A stretch of 64,000 nucleotides of DNA. Origin: Tetrastigma voinierianum. Lineage: Eukaryota; Streptophyta; Magnoliopsida; Vitales; Vitaceae. Shown piece by piece: positions 44,451-56,349 of the stretch (positions within the stretch are counted from its first letter, which is position 1; every line of letters starts with the position of its first letter). Where the stretch lies: contig JAEQBH010000029.1 in NCBI GenBank assembly GCA_016808115.1, forward strand, positions 1 through 64,000, in the 5' to 3' direction. The position numbers and the translations under genes were made by a program. A model generated the notes under the pieces. The model saw only the letters and a program-made list of their open reading frames with translations, searched no databases and was not told the DNA's origin.

Positions 44451-45842
44451 TGAAACTTGTTGATTATATTTCCTTGCATGTATCGCGATCTCAAAATGGT
44501 TTCTGAAGAATAGATACATTTCTTTTTTTAATGTTGATCAAGTGATTACTGAGTGCACGGTCGAACAAGTAATAAAGTGGATTTTAGTCAGATATCGATC
44601 CCACGAAGAGATCTCAAGAATTTTCAATCAACTACCACGACTACTGAAGCTCTATACTATTTGAGCTATGATAGACAATTTGAATCGACTTTGAAAGCGC
44701 TAAAATAGAAAACTAAAGAATTGAATTAATATAAATAGAATTGAATATTGAAATAATAAAATTACAAATTTAGAAATGAGCAGTTATCTTTTTAAGGGAG
44801 TATTGAAAATATCTGACTATTGTGAAACATCAATTCTATGATTACCTTTGTCGTTTGCTTAATAAACTACATGGCCCAAAACTAGTCAAGAGATATGATA
44901 GTGCGATTAGATCTCTCAAACCCCACCTTTCATTATCTAATCTTCACTGTTTCTCTCGAAGACAGAGTGTTAGATAACTACTTTTAATCTAGGTTGCCTT
45001 GTTAAAGGTATTTTCTTTCATATGATACTTCATACCCACAACATGGTTATAAACCTTGGCTCCTTAGATTTAGTCATTGCATAGGTTTACACTATACTAG
45101 TTTCTCTTCCTCAAAATTAGAATAGCTCATCATTTCCTTGATTAGATCCTTGCTAACACGGGATGGAAATTCAGCATTGAATCGAATTGGACTCTGCTGC
45201 ATTTTAAATTATTAAATCTTTCAAGCTCAATCTAGTCTCCAGTGAGAGGATTTATTGGTTGCTTATACACTGCTTTACATTAGATCACATCAATATCAGG
45301 TTCGCATACCTTTTGTTGTTCATCCACTCTGGGAATGCCTTCTGTGTCACTCGGAGGGCCTCCTGGAATCGAAGCAGAGACAATCCCGTTTATGGGTATG
45401 AGACACTAACATTGGGATCAATTCTGAAAATACCTGAACCCATTGAAACAGATTTACAAAGTGTAGTTCCGGCATTAATGAATAAAATTACTGCGAGGAA
45501 AGATAATTTCGACAGTGGCGTCGATTCAATGGGAAAATTTGGGTTCTAAATCACTGGATTACACCATGCAATAGCTTCTTGTCCAGCTTAGTATGTAAAT
45601 AGGCAAGTTGGTAGTTCGAATTCCAAAATGCATGCAAAAATTGAGCAACCAGACAGTAATTGAAGGAAAATAAGTGCGTTCATTTGAAACTTTATGACTA
45701 GCGTTCAGATCGAATTTGAAATAAAGAACAAACTAATCTACACAAAAAATAAAAAATAAAAACAAGAAAATTTAATACGGGAGCCTTGACACTCAGGAGA
45801 TCTCTTTAAAGTGGCCCCAATTTGCGTTCCTTCGCGGCTACA

Positions 45843-45850
45843 TATTTATA
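45843..45850 (-). promoter_or_regulatory. TATA box of LTR D
   Basis: Minus-strand TATAAATA in the context CCCTATAAATATG. The palindrome array lies only on its upstream side. Confidence 0.6.
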
Positions 45851-46944
45851 GGGTTACGAAAGTTGGGCCCTAATTTGATGCACCTCTTTTGGACTTGATT
45901 AATTGGCCAGTTAGTTTGTTGATATCCGCGGCATTCAATTCTTACTCCAGCGACCTCTGTTGTCTTGATTTGGCGAGACTTTGTTGAGTAAGTGACTTAT
46001 CGTCATTATCTTTCTTGGAAATTTGTTGTCGCGGCGGCTAAATGATGTCGTGACCTTCTTCCCACGTGTCGATAGCCAGCGACTGAATGACGTCGCGACC
46101 TTAGTTCTTCACAATGGATGTGACCCGCCAATGATGTAAGTGACCTACTTTCTAACCGGTCGCCGCGGTAAGCTTCTTGTTACAGCGGTTAGCCAGCGAC
46201 CCTTCAACCTTTGTAGTGATGTTCGCGGCAATGGCTGATGTCGACTTGATCTTGGATTCAACGATGTCGCGACACGTGATTGTTGTCCGCGACCTTTCTT
46301 TCCCTTTGCTTACATTGCAACCATTTAAGGATTATTGGCGACCTCTCTTGATTCTGCAAGCGATGCGACAATGGCCGATGTCGCGACACCGCCGATCATC
46401 ACGGCGAACGATCGCGGTGTTGATGTCGCGACCTCTTCGGTCATCACGTATAAATCGTCGATCAATTATTTATCTTATGCCAGCGACTTTTGGTGATGTA
46501 TCACGACCTCATTGTCCAACGTAATGGTTGATTACGTGCGTGACTTGAAGGGATATGCGGCTATGTCTTCTTCTTTATCAATTCATTGTCGCGACTTGGA
46601 GTTTACGTAGTGCAGAACTCACTGCCTTCCATTCTCTTTTGTTCTTGGCCGGGTTTTGTAGTCGCGACCTTGATGAATTTTCATTGCTGTATCCAGGCTT
46701 CACGACATCGATTCCTTGATCCTTGTGCGCTTTTATAGCTGCAAAACTCCTTCGACGATTATATCATTGATACTCATCCATATACGCTCCTTTTACTGCA
46801 AAAATTCCTCTTTCTCTTGAATTCCTTGCTGCATAACAGTTTGGTTAGTTATTCCATATTTCTGAACATAAATCAGTCTTTTTTATATAAAAATCAATCA
46901 GAAAAATGGACTGAAAATGGATGACTTTTAAGCTCATCAATATA

Positions 46945-49752
46945 CACTAAAACCTCTCAATTTAACACCTATACAGGAGTCTTACAACTTTCCTGTGGCC
47001 ATGTCAAATTGGACTGGAGTTTCTTTAAAATAAATTAAACTAATTTAAATGTTTTTTGAATTATAAATAGGTTTAGTCTATGACAACACAAGTGCCTGAG
47101 ATCATCACAGTAGTAAAAAATGGATGCCAAGTCGGATATCATTCCAGAGATTGGTTTGGATTCTTAAAATCAAGTGCCCCATTCCTTCAGAGATCAAATC
47201 TTATCTGAACCTCGATGATGAAGTTTAATCGACTAAAATTAAAGAATAATTATCTTAAAAGATCTTTTTGCATATACAACTTAGGACATTAAAAATAAGC
47301 TAATACATATATAAACTAGAAATTAATTTGAATGAATCAGTTCTATACGTAAAAATGAACACTAATAAAATCTTGTAAACGATCGATTTACGCATTATAA
47401 CTTGGTTTCAAACTTAACCACAAATTTGGTCTGGATTTTTAAAGATGTCGGATATTGCAAGAGTTAGTTTCTCATTTTTATTCACCAATTAAATATCCAT
47501 ATTTCTCTCAAAGACAGGGGTTTAATCAGCTACTTGTATTCAATAGATTCTTTACAAGATTTGGCCATTTTTCTTTCTCAATACTTCATACCCATTTCTT
47601 GAGACTGCAGATTTCTTACTTCCCAACTCATGGTTGTGCAAGATTTCTATAACCTGATTGATGACTCAACCTTAAAATCTAATGAATATCTCATTTCCCT
47701 TGATTAGATCATAGCTAACATAGGGTCAAGAGTTTTCTAACATATTAAGGTGAAATCTCTACGAATTATTAAATTGATAAATAATCCCCTCTGACATCAG
47801 TCTAAGGTGGCCCAGGTATATATCTAAGTGAACTCGAGAACTCAAATAGTTCTTCAATAATGGTCAACCTTACCTACAATTGGAATGTTCCCAACTCGAA
47901 ATGTCGCCGTCATGTGTCACTTTCAAGGGCCTCCTGGAAATCAGAGCATGATACAATCCTTGAACGGGTATTCGAAACTACTATTAGGAACAATTATATG
48001 AAAAAAACACATCAATCAAATAAATTCCACCCAAATTCAAGATAGTTCCTTCCAATTTATGCAGGAAAGACTGTAACTAACAATAAATTCAAACTAGTGG
48101 AAGATGCGCTTCTAAAAAGCGTATTCTGATCGACATGAACCTTTGTTAAATTACACCTTTGCGGTTGCAATAAGCGAAAATGAATTCGGAAATAATATAG
48201 ACTTGTTTAAACTAAACGTGCAAATTGTAAAGAATTGAATTTGCTTCGAACCTAACATTATAACGTATCGTTGGTTAGGATCGAAAAGAAAAGAGAAAAG
48301 AAAATCTATTCTAAAAATTGCTCTGATGAGTTTTCTTAACTACACATTTAGGTTCTAAAGAAAATTTGAACTACTAAAATTGTGTGTATTTATAACTTTT
48401 TAGAAATTGGGCACGATTCAGTATAGTTGGATTTCCTTAAAATAAATGGCTTAGCTCAACATTTTGGAGTCCACGACTAAAGTTTGTCGTGACTAGTAAA
48501 GTTACAGTCTAATCTGTTCGGTAATAATAAGTGGCCAGCGAGGGGGTAGTTTGCAATATACTCTCTTGTTCTGCATTCTGAAGTGCGACTTTGATGTTCT
48601 CTGTGCCAACTTGTTTCTTTAGTTTGCAAGTTGGTTATGGTATGACATAAATTCTTAGTTGTCGCGGTGATATTTCTGATTCACGACCTCATTTTCTTGT
48701 TCCGAGGGAATTGATGTCGCGACCTCAGTTATTCGATGTCGCGACCTATTTTACATTCTGCGTCATTGATTCAATCTCGAGCCTTTAGCTGGTGTGACTG
48801 AAATTCTTGGGTTGCTTGTTTTCTTGTCGACTTGGAATTTGAGTGTAACCAAGTATTTTCTTTGCTTTCGATTGCAATTCTTGTGTGACCTGTGAAAGTA
48901 TGTAGCATGATCCGAATCTTCATGTATCTGGTTGCAACCTTATTTTCTAAGTCTCAACGGTTCCTTCACTTTTATTTAAAGTGGCGACCTCATTGTTGCT
49001 TTGTTTGGAATATATGTCGCGACCTCGGGGTTGATATTAACGACTTGGGTACGTATTGTTTTCTCTTGCATTTTATGTATGATATGGAAGTATATCAGCG
49101 ACATCATTTTTCTGTGTCGACCATGATCCTTGATTCGACTCCTTTTCTCATGTTGTGACTTAAATTGTTTTGTCTTTTCATTGCCTTCATGGCGTGTAAT
49201 TTAGATGAGCACAATCATTCTCCCTTCTGTGCGAAATTTATGTGAGGACCTTATAAAAATATGTGCGACTTCAATTACGCACATCATGTGACCTATTCTT
49301 GGTCACAACGTTTTAAGCGTCTGACTTCTCTTATTGTCGCGATATAGAATTCAGTGTGACCTTGATTGAAGTCTCTAAACATATTTTGTCGCAACACGGG
49401 GTGTGCAGGAGACATTGCAAATCCATCAGCCTTACTTTTGGTGCGACCTCAAAATGATGTCGCGACATTACCTTCATGAAGTTCCTCTACATCTTGGTCT
49501 CAGCAGTTCTCTTATGTCTTGACAGTTTTTTGATTTGCTTTCCATCGCTTTGGTCGCGACCTTGATTTTAATCATGAGCTACTAGACCCATAATACGTTT
49601 TCACTTCTAATTTTACTAGAATTTTCATACACTTTAAATTCTGCAAAATATAAATTTGGTAAATAGTACATATTTACGCATAAAAATGAGCAATTATATT
49701 GTAGAAAAATCGAAAAATGGACTACAAAAATTCAATGAGTTTTTATAAGTCA
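46945..49752 (-). repeat. Main part of LTR C with GTCGCGAC array
   Basis: It is collinear with LTR B: shared phrases include TTGATTAGATC, TCACTTTCAAGGGC and GAAAAATGGACTA. The TATA box on the minus strand is TATAAATA at 48387-48394. U3 (48480-49570) has at least five exact GTCGCGAC words (near 48715, 48737, 49015, 49459, 49554) and many decayed forms. Confidence 0.85.
48387..48394 (-). promoter_or_regulatory. TATA box of LTR C
   Basis: Minus-strand TATAAATA in the context AAAAAGTTATAAATACACAC, aligned with the LTR D promoter. Confidence 0.6.
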
Positions 49753-50540
49753 ACATCTGTAACATGTGATGCGATGTGGGTGATGATGGATCAGCTCACG
49801 AGTCGACACATTTTTGTTTGTACGGATGATGACCTTCCTGCTAAGAGGAATTCTACGGGTTGCACATCTGAGAGATCGTGCGGTTGTATGGAATGCAGTC
49901 TCTATATAATTGTCGGATCGGGATCTTGGGTTTATGACTCATTTTTAGGAGAGTTTCTAGAGAGCCATGGGGACGCAGTTGATGATGAGCACTACTTTTC
50001 ATCCACAGACGACACGGTCAGTCAAAGAGGACCATCTAGATTTTAGAGGACATGCTACAGGCATGCGTCCTAGATCTTAAGGGCAGTTGGGAAGAGCATT
50101 TTCCCTTGGTAGAGTTCGCCTACAACAACAGTTACCAGGCAAGCATATAGATGACACCATATGAAGCTTTATATGGAACCGTATCGATGTCAGGTTTGTT
50201 GGACGGAGGTGAGAGAGATCCATACCATGTGGTTGAATTGATTAGATACACCTCCCGGGAAGGTGAACGTCAGACGACTTCTCACGTCTCAAAGCTGGCA
50301 GAAGAGTTACGCCGATAGGCGGCGACAACCTTTAGAGTTTGAGGTTGGCGATCATGCTTTCTTGAAGGTGGCCTTGCATGAGAGGACTTGTGCTTATTAT
50401 GATGGTCGGGATAAGGTTTCCGTCTGGCCCGCATGAGCTAGTAAAGGTGTTATGGCGGGCCAGAAATTAGGAGGCAACATGGGGCCCTTGAAAACCGATG
50501 CGTCTGACTTATCGCTCCCTTATTTGAGGGATGAAGGTCG
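49753..50540 (+). pseudogene. pol: Integrase of R, remainder
   Basis: This resumes with TCDAMWVMMDQLTSRHIF, the Y-D-A-V-W-V-I-V-D-R-L-T-K-S-A-H-F block that follows DFVTHLP. The second Asp block is altered. Near 49995-50140 words from FHPQTDGQSERTIQILEDML appear in shifting frames, then CVLDLKGSWEEHFPLVEFAY, NNSYQAS and PYEALYG. At 50270-50370 SYADRRRQPLEFEVGDHAFL, KV is the C-terminal domain. No chromodomain is readable downstream. Confidence 0.85.
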
Positions 50541-50619
50541 TTGTTTAGTCATTGGAAACCTGTGAATGGCGCAGCATATGCATGTGATTGTATGTATATG
50601 TGCATGAATTCGGAATGAA

Positions 50620-50639
50620 ATTCTTTTAGGGGAAAAGAA
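50620..50639 (+). other. Polypurine tract of R
   Basis: TTTTAGGGGAAAAGAA ends where TGTAAAATTC begins (50640), the standard junction of chromovirus interior and 3' LTR. Confidence 0.7.
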
Positions 50640-50968
50640 TGTAAAATTCAGATGACTTTCAAAAAAAGAGGCCAAACAAGGTGAACTTGCTAGCTCACGA
50701 TCTGAGTTGAAAACCTAGAAGTTTCGATCTTGGATGGCCAAATGAACCTCTCATTGTTGGGTTCGTCATACGAAATTAGTTAATACAGGATAATTTCGTT
50801 GGTCCCGAACGATCGGAGTACGTTTTTCGAAATGATGGGTGTCGGGTGACACGTGGAAAACCATGTGTCCTGGCTTATGCATAGGAAAATGCGTAGTGTG
50901 ACACATGTGAGTCATGTCACATGGCATGAAAAAAGCAATGCATAGTGTGACACATTCTGACTACTTAT
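50640..50968 (+). repeat. 3' LTR of R, first part (U3)
   Basis: It starts TGTAAAATTCAGATG after the polypurine tract. It contains a short duplicated phrase: GCGTAGTGTGACACAT near 50890 and GCATAGTGTGACACAT near 50940. It stops at the CTTAT duplication (50964-50968), where element Q begins, and continues at 61019. Confidence 0.75.
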
Positions 50969-52541
50969 TGATTGGTGCCCAAAAAGTGCTACTTGAGCCA
51001 CTATTGAGATGGGTTTTGGTGCTTTTTGCACTTATTTAATCATATCAGTCGCTTGATTGTCGTAATGCGTGTCACTTAGTGTTTTGATTTGTTTCGAGAT
51101 TGTTTGTATAGTTTTGCGAGGTTTGAGAACTTGATCGACAAGCAGCCTGTATTGGTGTTGATCTTGAAATCCTCGATGATTTCAAGTAGAAGCGATAAAT
51201 GTGGTCGATGAAGAATTGAAGCGAAGTGATGGATAAAGGAGTGCGGGAGGGATGCGGTGAGCAAAGCGGGAGACGGGGCAATCGAGGATTTTCACTATGA
51301 TTCTGCGGGAAATTTTGGTAGGTTCGCGAGAATTTACGTAATCATAGCGAAAATTTCACAATCTGGCAATTAGAATTTTATTGTTGGCAAATTTCGATTA
51401 GCTAGTGAAATTCTTTGTGCCTAGCGAAATTTTCCAATTCATATCTCACAAAAATTTAAAGCTGAGCTGGCAAAATTTCGCTGGCAAGCGAAATTCATTG
51501 ATCTTGAATTTCCCGTTTAGCTGTCGCGGCACTAAGCCCAGCTGGTGTGAAATTTAGCTATCTTGGCGAAATTTCCTGCATGCGAAATCTCGACCACAAT
51601 GTTTTGGTATTTTGGTTCTAAACGACCCGTTTGATAAATTACCATTTGTCCACGATGTAATTTCATATTTTAGGCGAATTTTGTATTTTTCACACTTTGG
51701 GTTTAGTATATAAACCCATAAACTTTGTAACCTAATGACTTTTCATTTGCATAAAGTTTTCCATAGCTTCCATTTTAGGGTTTTTGTTGCTCTCTTCTCT
51801 CTCTCTTTCTTTCATTTTCTCGGCTTCCAAACACCCCTCTTGAGGATGACAACTCAAGGGATGCTTAGTAAGCCCTCATGTATGAAGAAGAGGTTGCTAA
51901 ACCCAGTTTTTGGGGTTGTTACGGGTTGTCCTCATGCTTTGAATGTTACGGTACATCATTTATGGTTCCCGACTTTCCAATCTGGGTTTTATTACCATTT
52001 AATGTCTTTCCTTTAGTCAATACTTGTCATGCTTTGGGTTCGGTGCATTCTTAATGTTAGATGACATCCTTCTAGATGTCATTCTGAGCCGAAATGAGGT
52101 TAAATGCTAGGGTTCAAAAGCGAATGGGACTTTTAATGCTTAGTACTTGGTTTGACTCAAATAGGGGGTTAGGTTTATAGCTAAACAAAGATCCGGTTTT
52201 GGCTTTGGCCCCATGGGTCATTTGCCCTAATGCGAGAAGCCGCAGGGACCTTTGCCAATACCCCGTGTTATCAAGTTAGTGACCCGAGCCTTGAGGTTAC
52301 CGTTTCACACTTTCATTTAAGCCGTGCATTATTGTTGAACCTTGACCTCTCACATTTTTAACGAATCCGAAAATCCAAACTAAAGCCTCACCATTTTCCA
52401 AACAACGATGCTAATCATTCGTAGGATGAAAACCCCATCGATGTTAGGCCACAGACATTTATCTTGCGGTAGCAAGCTAAAGGTAGGAAACAAGATATCA
52501 AATTTTGTTGATTCAGCATCACCACTATAGTGTACGAATCA
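50969..52541 (+). repeat. 5' LTR of Q, 1573 bp
   Basis: Collinear with 59401-61018. The TATA box is TATATAA at 51707-51713 (GTATATAAACCCATAAAC). U3 between about 51280 and 51610 repeats words such as GCGAAATT, AATTTCGC and GGCGAAATTTCC. It differs from the other LTR mainly by one- to four-base indels. U5 has GCTAATCATTCGTGGGATG-like text. Confidence 0.92.
51707..51713 (+). promoter_or_regulatory. TATA box of Q 5' LTR
   Basis: TATATAA, followed by AACCCATAAACTTTGTAACC. The same arrangement is at 60163-60169 in the other LTR. Confidence 0.7.
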
Positions 52542-52929
52542 AATGCTTTGGGGTGGCGCGAGCTACGATATGATGTGTTGATGTGTACTTGTAATCCACA
52601 TTACAAGTATTGGTGACCTTTCAGTCCTTTTTGAATTTGGTAACCAAAGGCTGCAAGTTTCATCATGGCGGAGTCAACTGCTTATTTGTTTTGTTTCTTG
52701 CGATCGGTTTTTGTTTTACCTTATGCTGCGACTTCTTTAGCAAGCTTTGTTGTGTTCTTTGTTACATTTCATTTTTGTTTAGCAGTGTTTATGCGGCCGC
52801 GGGATGAGAGGACATCAATTGGAGTGCAAAGAGTGAGTGCACCCGATTGAACAAAATTGTGAAATCCCGGTGTGCCGCAGTGACGGAAATGGATCCCTGC
52901 ACGAGGAACAACAAAGTCAATAAACTCCT
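52542..52929 (+). other. Leader of Q
   Basis: Untranslated sequence between the 5' LTR and gag. TGGCGCGAGCTACGA at 52554-52568 begins like a tRNA-Asp-type PBS (TGGCGCC) but diverges after six bases. Frames at 52610-52850 have no known motif. Confidence 0.5.
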
Positions 52930-54250
52930 CCCATGAAACAAACAGCATACAGGTTGATGAGGGAACACATACACCCTCCTAGAGTTAGTGCCCCCTCCTG
53001 CATCGCCACCACTGCCCAGGGATGTAGCGGTGAGACCACACTTGGTGCCTGGCACCCACATTTCATGGTATGGAGAATGAAAATCCATATTCACATAAGG
53101 GATTTTGAGGCCATCATAACTTTGCAGGAGGAATAGCAGGCACATGGAGTTGCTCAAGTTGAAGGCATTCCCATTGACCCTCAGGATAAGCCAAATGTGA
53201 CCGACTCTTTGAGTAGGAAACGATTAGAAAGTGGGCGATCTTGGTAGTTTGAAGAAATTCTTCAATACCACAAAGACCAACAGTTTGAAGAGCAGAATCT
53301 ATACACTCGGCCTTTGGCAATGAGAAGTTTTATCAGTGTTGGGAAAGATTCATTGAGACCATCAATGCATGCCTACCATGGTTTTGATACATGGATGCTA
53401 GTGGAAAAGAAAGAAAATGCAGATTAAACACATTTTTATGGTATGTCTCCGACCATGAAGCAACTATTGGAAACCGTATCTTGGGTGCTTTGAGAAAAAC
53501 CGGATGAGGCCATGGACTTTTGAACTATGTGGCGAAACATCAAGGCATGGGATGGGCAGATCGAGAGGCTAGAAAGATCAAAGCCTTCGAACCACCTGAG
53601 GGGGCATTTATGCACTCTCGAGAAGACACGAGAGATAAGCAAAAAATTGACCACTTTGACTTTCGAAGTTGGAGGAGGCTGGAAATGAGAAGCCGGCGAC
53701 ACAGGAAATGCAAGCGGTAATGGTGCACATCATCAAACTTGTTTTGATATCGGACAAATAGTCATCTGGGAGCCTTGTCGAAACATGCCCTTGTCTGTCA
53801 AAATAAACCACCCATAGATGCTCATATGGCAACTTTATACTTACACAGTGAAATCATCCAAACTGTCGCGAAGCTAAAACTGCATATGTCCCTCCCGAGA
53901 ACCTGACGGCGGTTGGCTCCACTTGACTCTGTGGCCCGACTACTCAGTATCTTCTCCCGGTTGAAGCGAGGCGATCCACGAATTTAAAGTAAAGTGGTAG
54001 GCACATTTGTAGAAGAAGAACAAAAGGTGCGAATGTCGGACTAACCCAAAAAATTGAAGACGGTTAGAGCTCACTCCAACAAAAATTTGGACAATATGTA
54101 AAGTTTCAAGGTTGAAAATCCAGCAGCGAGCTGCAGGAGTTCGAAAAAGGGAAAATTATCAGTCGCAGCTTGATAGAAAGGAGTGCATGAAATAGGCTCG
54201 ACCCAATGATCCAAATGCAAAAATTGATGAAGTAAAGCGTGGTGACTTTA
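52930..54250 (+). pseudogene. gag: Athila-like gag of Q
   Basis: The frame 52933-53136 contains RLMREHIHPPRVSAPSCI, a clear match to the opening M-R-E-Y-x-x-P-x-x-x-x-x-P-S-C-I of this gag type. Around 53420-53560 the text reads FYGMSPTMKQLLETVSWVL, then KPDEAMDF and MWRNIK, matching the capsid end F-Y-x-G-L...x-x-D-A-A-A-G-G...K-T-P-D-E-A. KLTTLTFEV near 53650 fits the L-x-x-L-T-x-x-V segment. Many frame breaks. Confidence 0.75.
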
Positions 54251-54639
54251 GAAGTGGTAAGAAGCTGAGACCGAGCGGTCCAACTCTAGCCATCATTACG
54301 GTATTGACACTTCCACAAAGAAGATCGGTCGACAAATAGAGAAGAGGTGAAGAACGGTGCTGCCCCCTCCATTCCCACGAGGGCTCTCAGAAAAAAGAAA
54401 AATTAGTTAATAGCGAAATGCTAGAGGTTTTGCGGCAAGTAAGTTAACATTCCTCTCCTCTGACATGATCGAAGCAAAGTCCCGCCTACGAAATTTTTGA
54501 AGGACTTATGCAAGTAAAAGAGGTTTAATGTAAACAAGGAAGGCCTTTACATTTGGCAGTGAGTGCTATCATTGAGTGCAAGACTCAGGTGAAATAAAGA
54601 CCGGGATGTCCTACAATCTCGGTTAATATTGGAGCATTA

Positions 54640-54960
54640 AGCGTGGAGAAAACAGCATTAGACTTGGGGCTTCGTTTTGTTTATTTAGCCGTATTCCATG
54701 TCACAATGACTTGGTTTGGGTGAGCCCAAAACCCGTCCATCACCGCGTCACTAGCCAGATGGGTCTATTAAGATACCAAAGGGGACCGTGAGGGCGTGTT
54801 AATACAAGTGGAATGATTCTACTACCGGTGGACTTTGTCGTGCTGACCACCAGGCCGTGTGATGGGAACCAATCATGTGCCCATCGTATTGGGAGACCGT
54901 TCTTGTTGCCGAATGCCATAATAAAGCGTGAATGGGGTTGCGCCAACTCACATTTGGGAA
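54640..54960 (+). pseudogene. pol: Athila-like protease of Q
   Basis: At 54655-54672 the text gives ALDLG followed by a one-base slip, corresponding to ALCDLGAS, so the catalytic Asp and Gly are present. Near 54765-54850 SIKIPKGTV and LLPVDFVVLTT match the S-x-x-x-P-x-G-x-V-E-D-V-L...Y-P-V-D-F-V-V-L-D-T segment. RQLTFGNMTLELNIF (about 54942-54985) matches the ending M-x-L-T-F-G-N-M-T-L-E-L-N-I-F almost fully. Frames shift twice. Confidence 0.82.
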
Positions 54961-55214
54961 TATGACCTTAGAACTCAATATCTTTCATCGAGTAAAAAAA
55001 GACATATGCTGAAGATGGCATTTGTGAAGAAGTGTTGTATGATAGGTCACGATTCTTGAAGCAGGTACTGGCGGTAGTGTAGATGTATTAGCGAGTTATC
55101 TGAGTGCCTTGGAGAACAACAGGAACCTCAATGCATGAGCTTAGTACAGGGGTATTGGAGGAGAAAAATAGAAATCCTACCTCTATTAACTGGTGACGAA
55201 CCAAGGGAACCCCA

Positions 55215-56010
55215 ACAGTTAGAGCTCAAACCCCTCCCAGTTGAGTTGAAGTATGCATTTCTGGAAGAAAATGGCGTGTCGATTAGCCGATTTCATCAGC
55301 GGTGACCATTCCGCAAGAGAATAACTGTGCACCTTCTCAAAGGAACAAGCGAAGCATTGGGGTGGAAAATTCGATTTAAAGGCATAAACCCAGCAATCTG
55401 CACCCATCATATTTACCTAGAAGAGGTCTAAGAGGCGTTGGCGACCACGTGAAAGTTGAACCCTCACTTGCGGGAAGTAGTTCGCATTGAGATCACGAAA
55501 TTACTCGGCCAGATATCATTGCCCCATTTTCGATAGCACTTGGGTAAGCCCAACCCAGGTGGTGCCTAAGAAGTCAGGAGTGACAACTGTGAAAAATGAA
55601 AAGGGTGAAGAGTTGTCTACCCGTCTCGCTCTACCCAGGTTGGAGAGTGTGCATGATTATAGGAGGCTCGATAGGGGTAACAAGAAAAGATCACTTCAGT
55701 TGCCATTCATCGATCGGCTCATGAAAGGGTTCGGATTGCCAATTCTATTGCTTTTTGGATGGGTATTCAGTGCTCGGATAGAGATTGCCCAGGAGGATCG
55801 GGAAAAGACCACTTTCACTTGTCCATTTGGTATATGCTTATGGGAGGATGCCTTTTGGTCTTTGCCGCGCCCGCGCCACTTTCGGAGATGTATGCTTAGC
55901 ATGTTGTTGATATGGTGGGCGCATAATGGAAGTATACATGGATGACATATCCACTTTGTATATGGAGGCAATTTTTGAAGATGTCGACTAATCACAGGCC
56001 ATCCTGCCAA
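55215..56010 (+). pseudogene. pol: Athila-like reverse transcriptase of Q
   Basis: ELKPLPVELKYAFLEENGV (about 55225-55280) is the linker before RT and AICTHHIYLEE (55393 on) the C-M-H-x-I-x-L-E-E motif. The frame 55487-55945 has STWVSPTQVVPKKSGVTTVK (fingers), LPFIDRLMKGFG and EDREKTTFTCPFGICL. MEVYMDDISTLY at 55926-55961 carries the catalytic M-D-D (55941-55946). The palm middle FLDGYSGY is distorted by an indel. The frame is open over 152 codons, the longest in Q. Confidence 0.9.
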
Positions 56011-56349
56011 GGTGCATAGAGAAGAGCACAGTGCTTAACTTGGAAGTGCCATTTTATGGTTAAAGTAAGAGTTGTATTAGGGCACATTATTTCCAGCGGG
56101 GAGATAGAAGTTGACAAAGCAAAATTGAACTTATCAAATGCCGTCCCCAGCGAATGTAAACGTTAAGGCAATTCCTTGGTCATGCGGGCTTCTATAGAAG
56201 ATTCATAAAGACTCTAAATTGCTAAACCCCTCTGACTCCTAGAAAAGATCTTTAAATTTGTTGGGAGAAAGAATGCGGGAGGTTTTGAAGGCTGAGTCCC
56301 ATTTGACTCTTGCACCCAGTAGATACGAGGCACCTGGTGGCGGTTGCCT

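Larger units (their letters stand above)
44370..46939 (-). mobile_element. LTR D inserted in LTR C, with perfect ATATA target duplication
   Basis: The insert starts TGTTCGATGG and ends AGCTCATCA, and is flanked by ATATA on both sides (44365-44369 and 46940-46944). Excising it with one copy of the duplication restores the LTR B-like sequence in LTR C. It is about 2.57 kb. On the minus strand TATAAATA at 45843-45850 is the promoter candidate. U3 (45950-46690) carries at least six exact GTCGCGAC words (near 46090, 46263, 46379, 46423, 46587, 46662). An internal PBS-like copy lies at 44434-44450. Confidence 0.88.
44350..49752 (-). mobile_element. Solo LTR C inserted in the R integrase gene (itself interrupted by LTR D)
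   Basis: The LTR is made of 44350-44369 plus 46945-49752, about 2.83 kb. Read together these give TGTTTGCCTTCTGTTATATA then CACTAAAACCTCTC, matching the start of LTR B (36772 on) almost base for base. It ends TAAGTCA at 49752. Flanks are ACATA (44345-44349) and ACATC (49753-49757), a 4-of-5 target duplication, and removing the insert restores the integrase reading ...DFVTHLPWT...CDAMWVMMDQL. No internal region is present, so it is a solo LTR, formed by recombination between the two LTRs of an Athila-like element. Confidence 0.85.
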
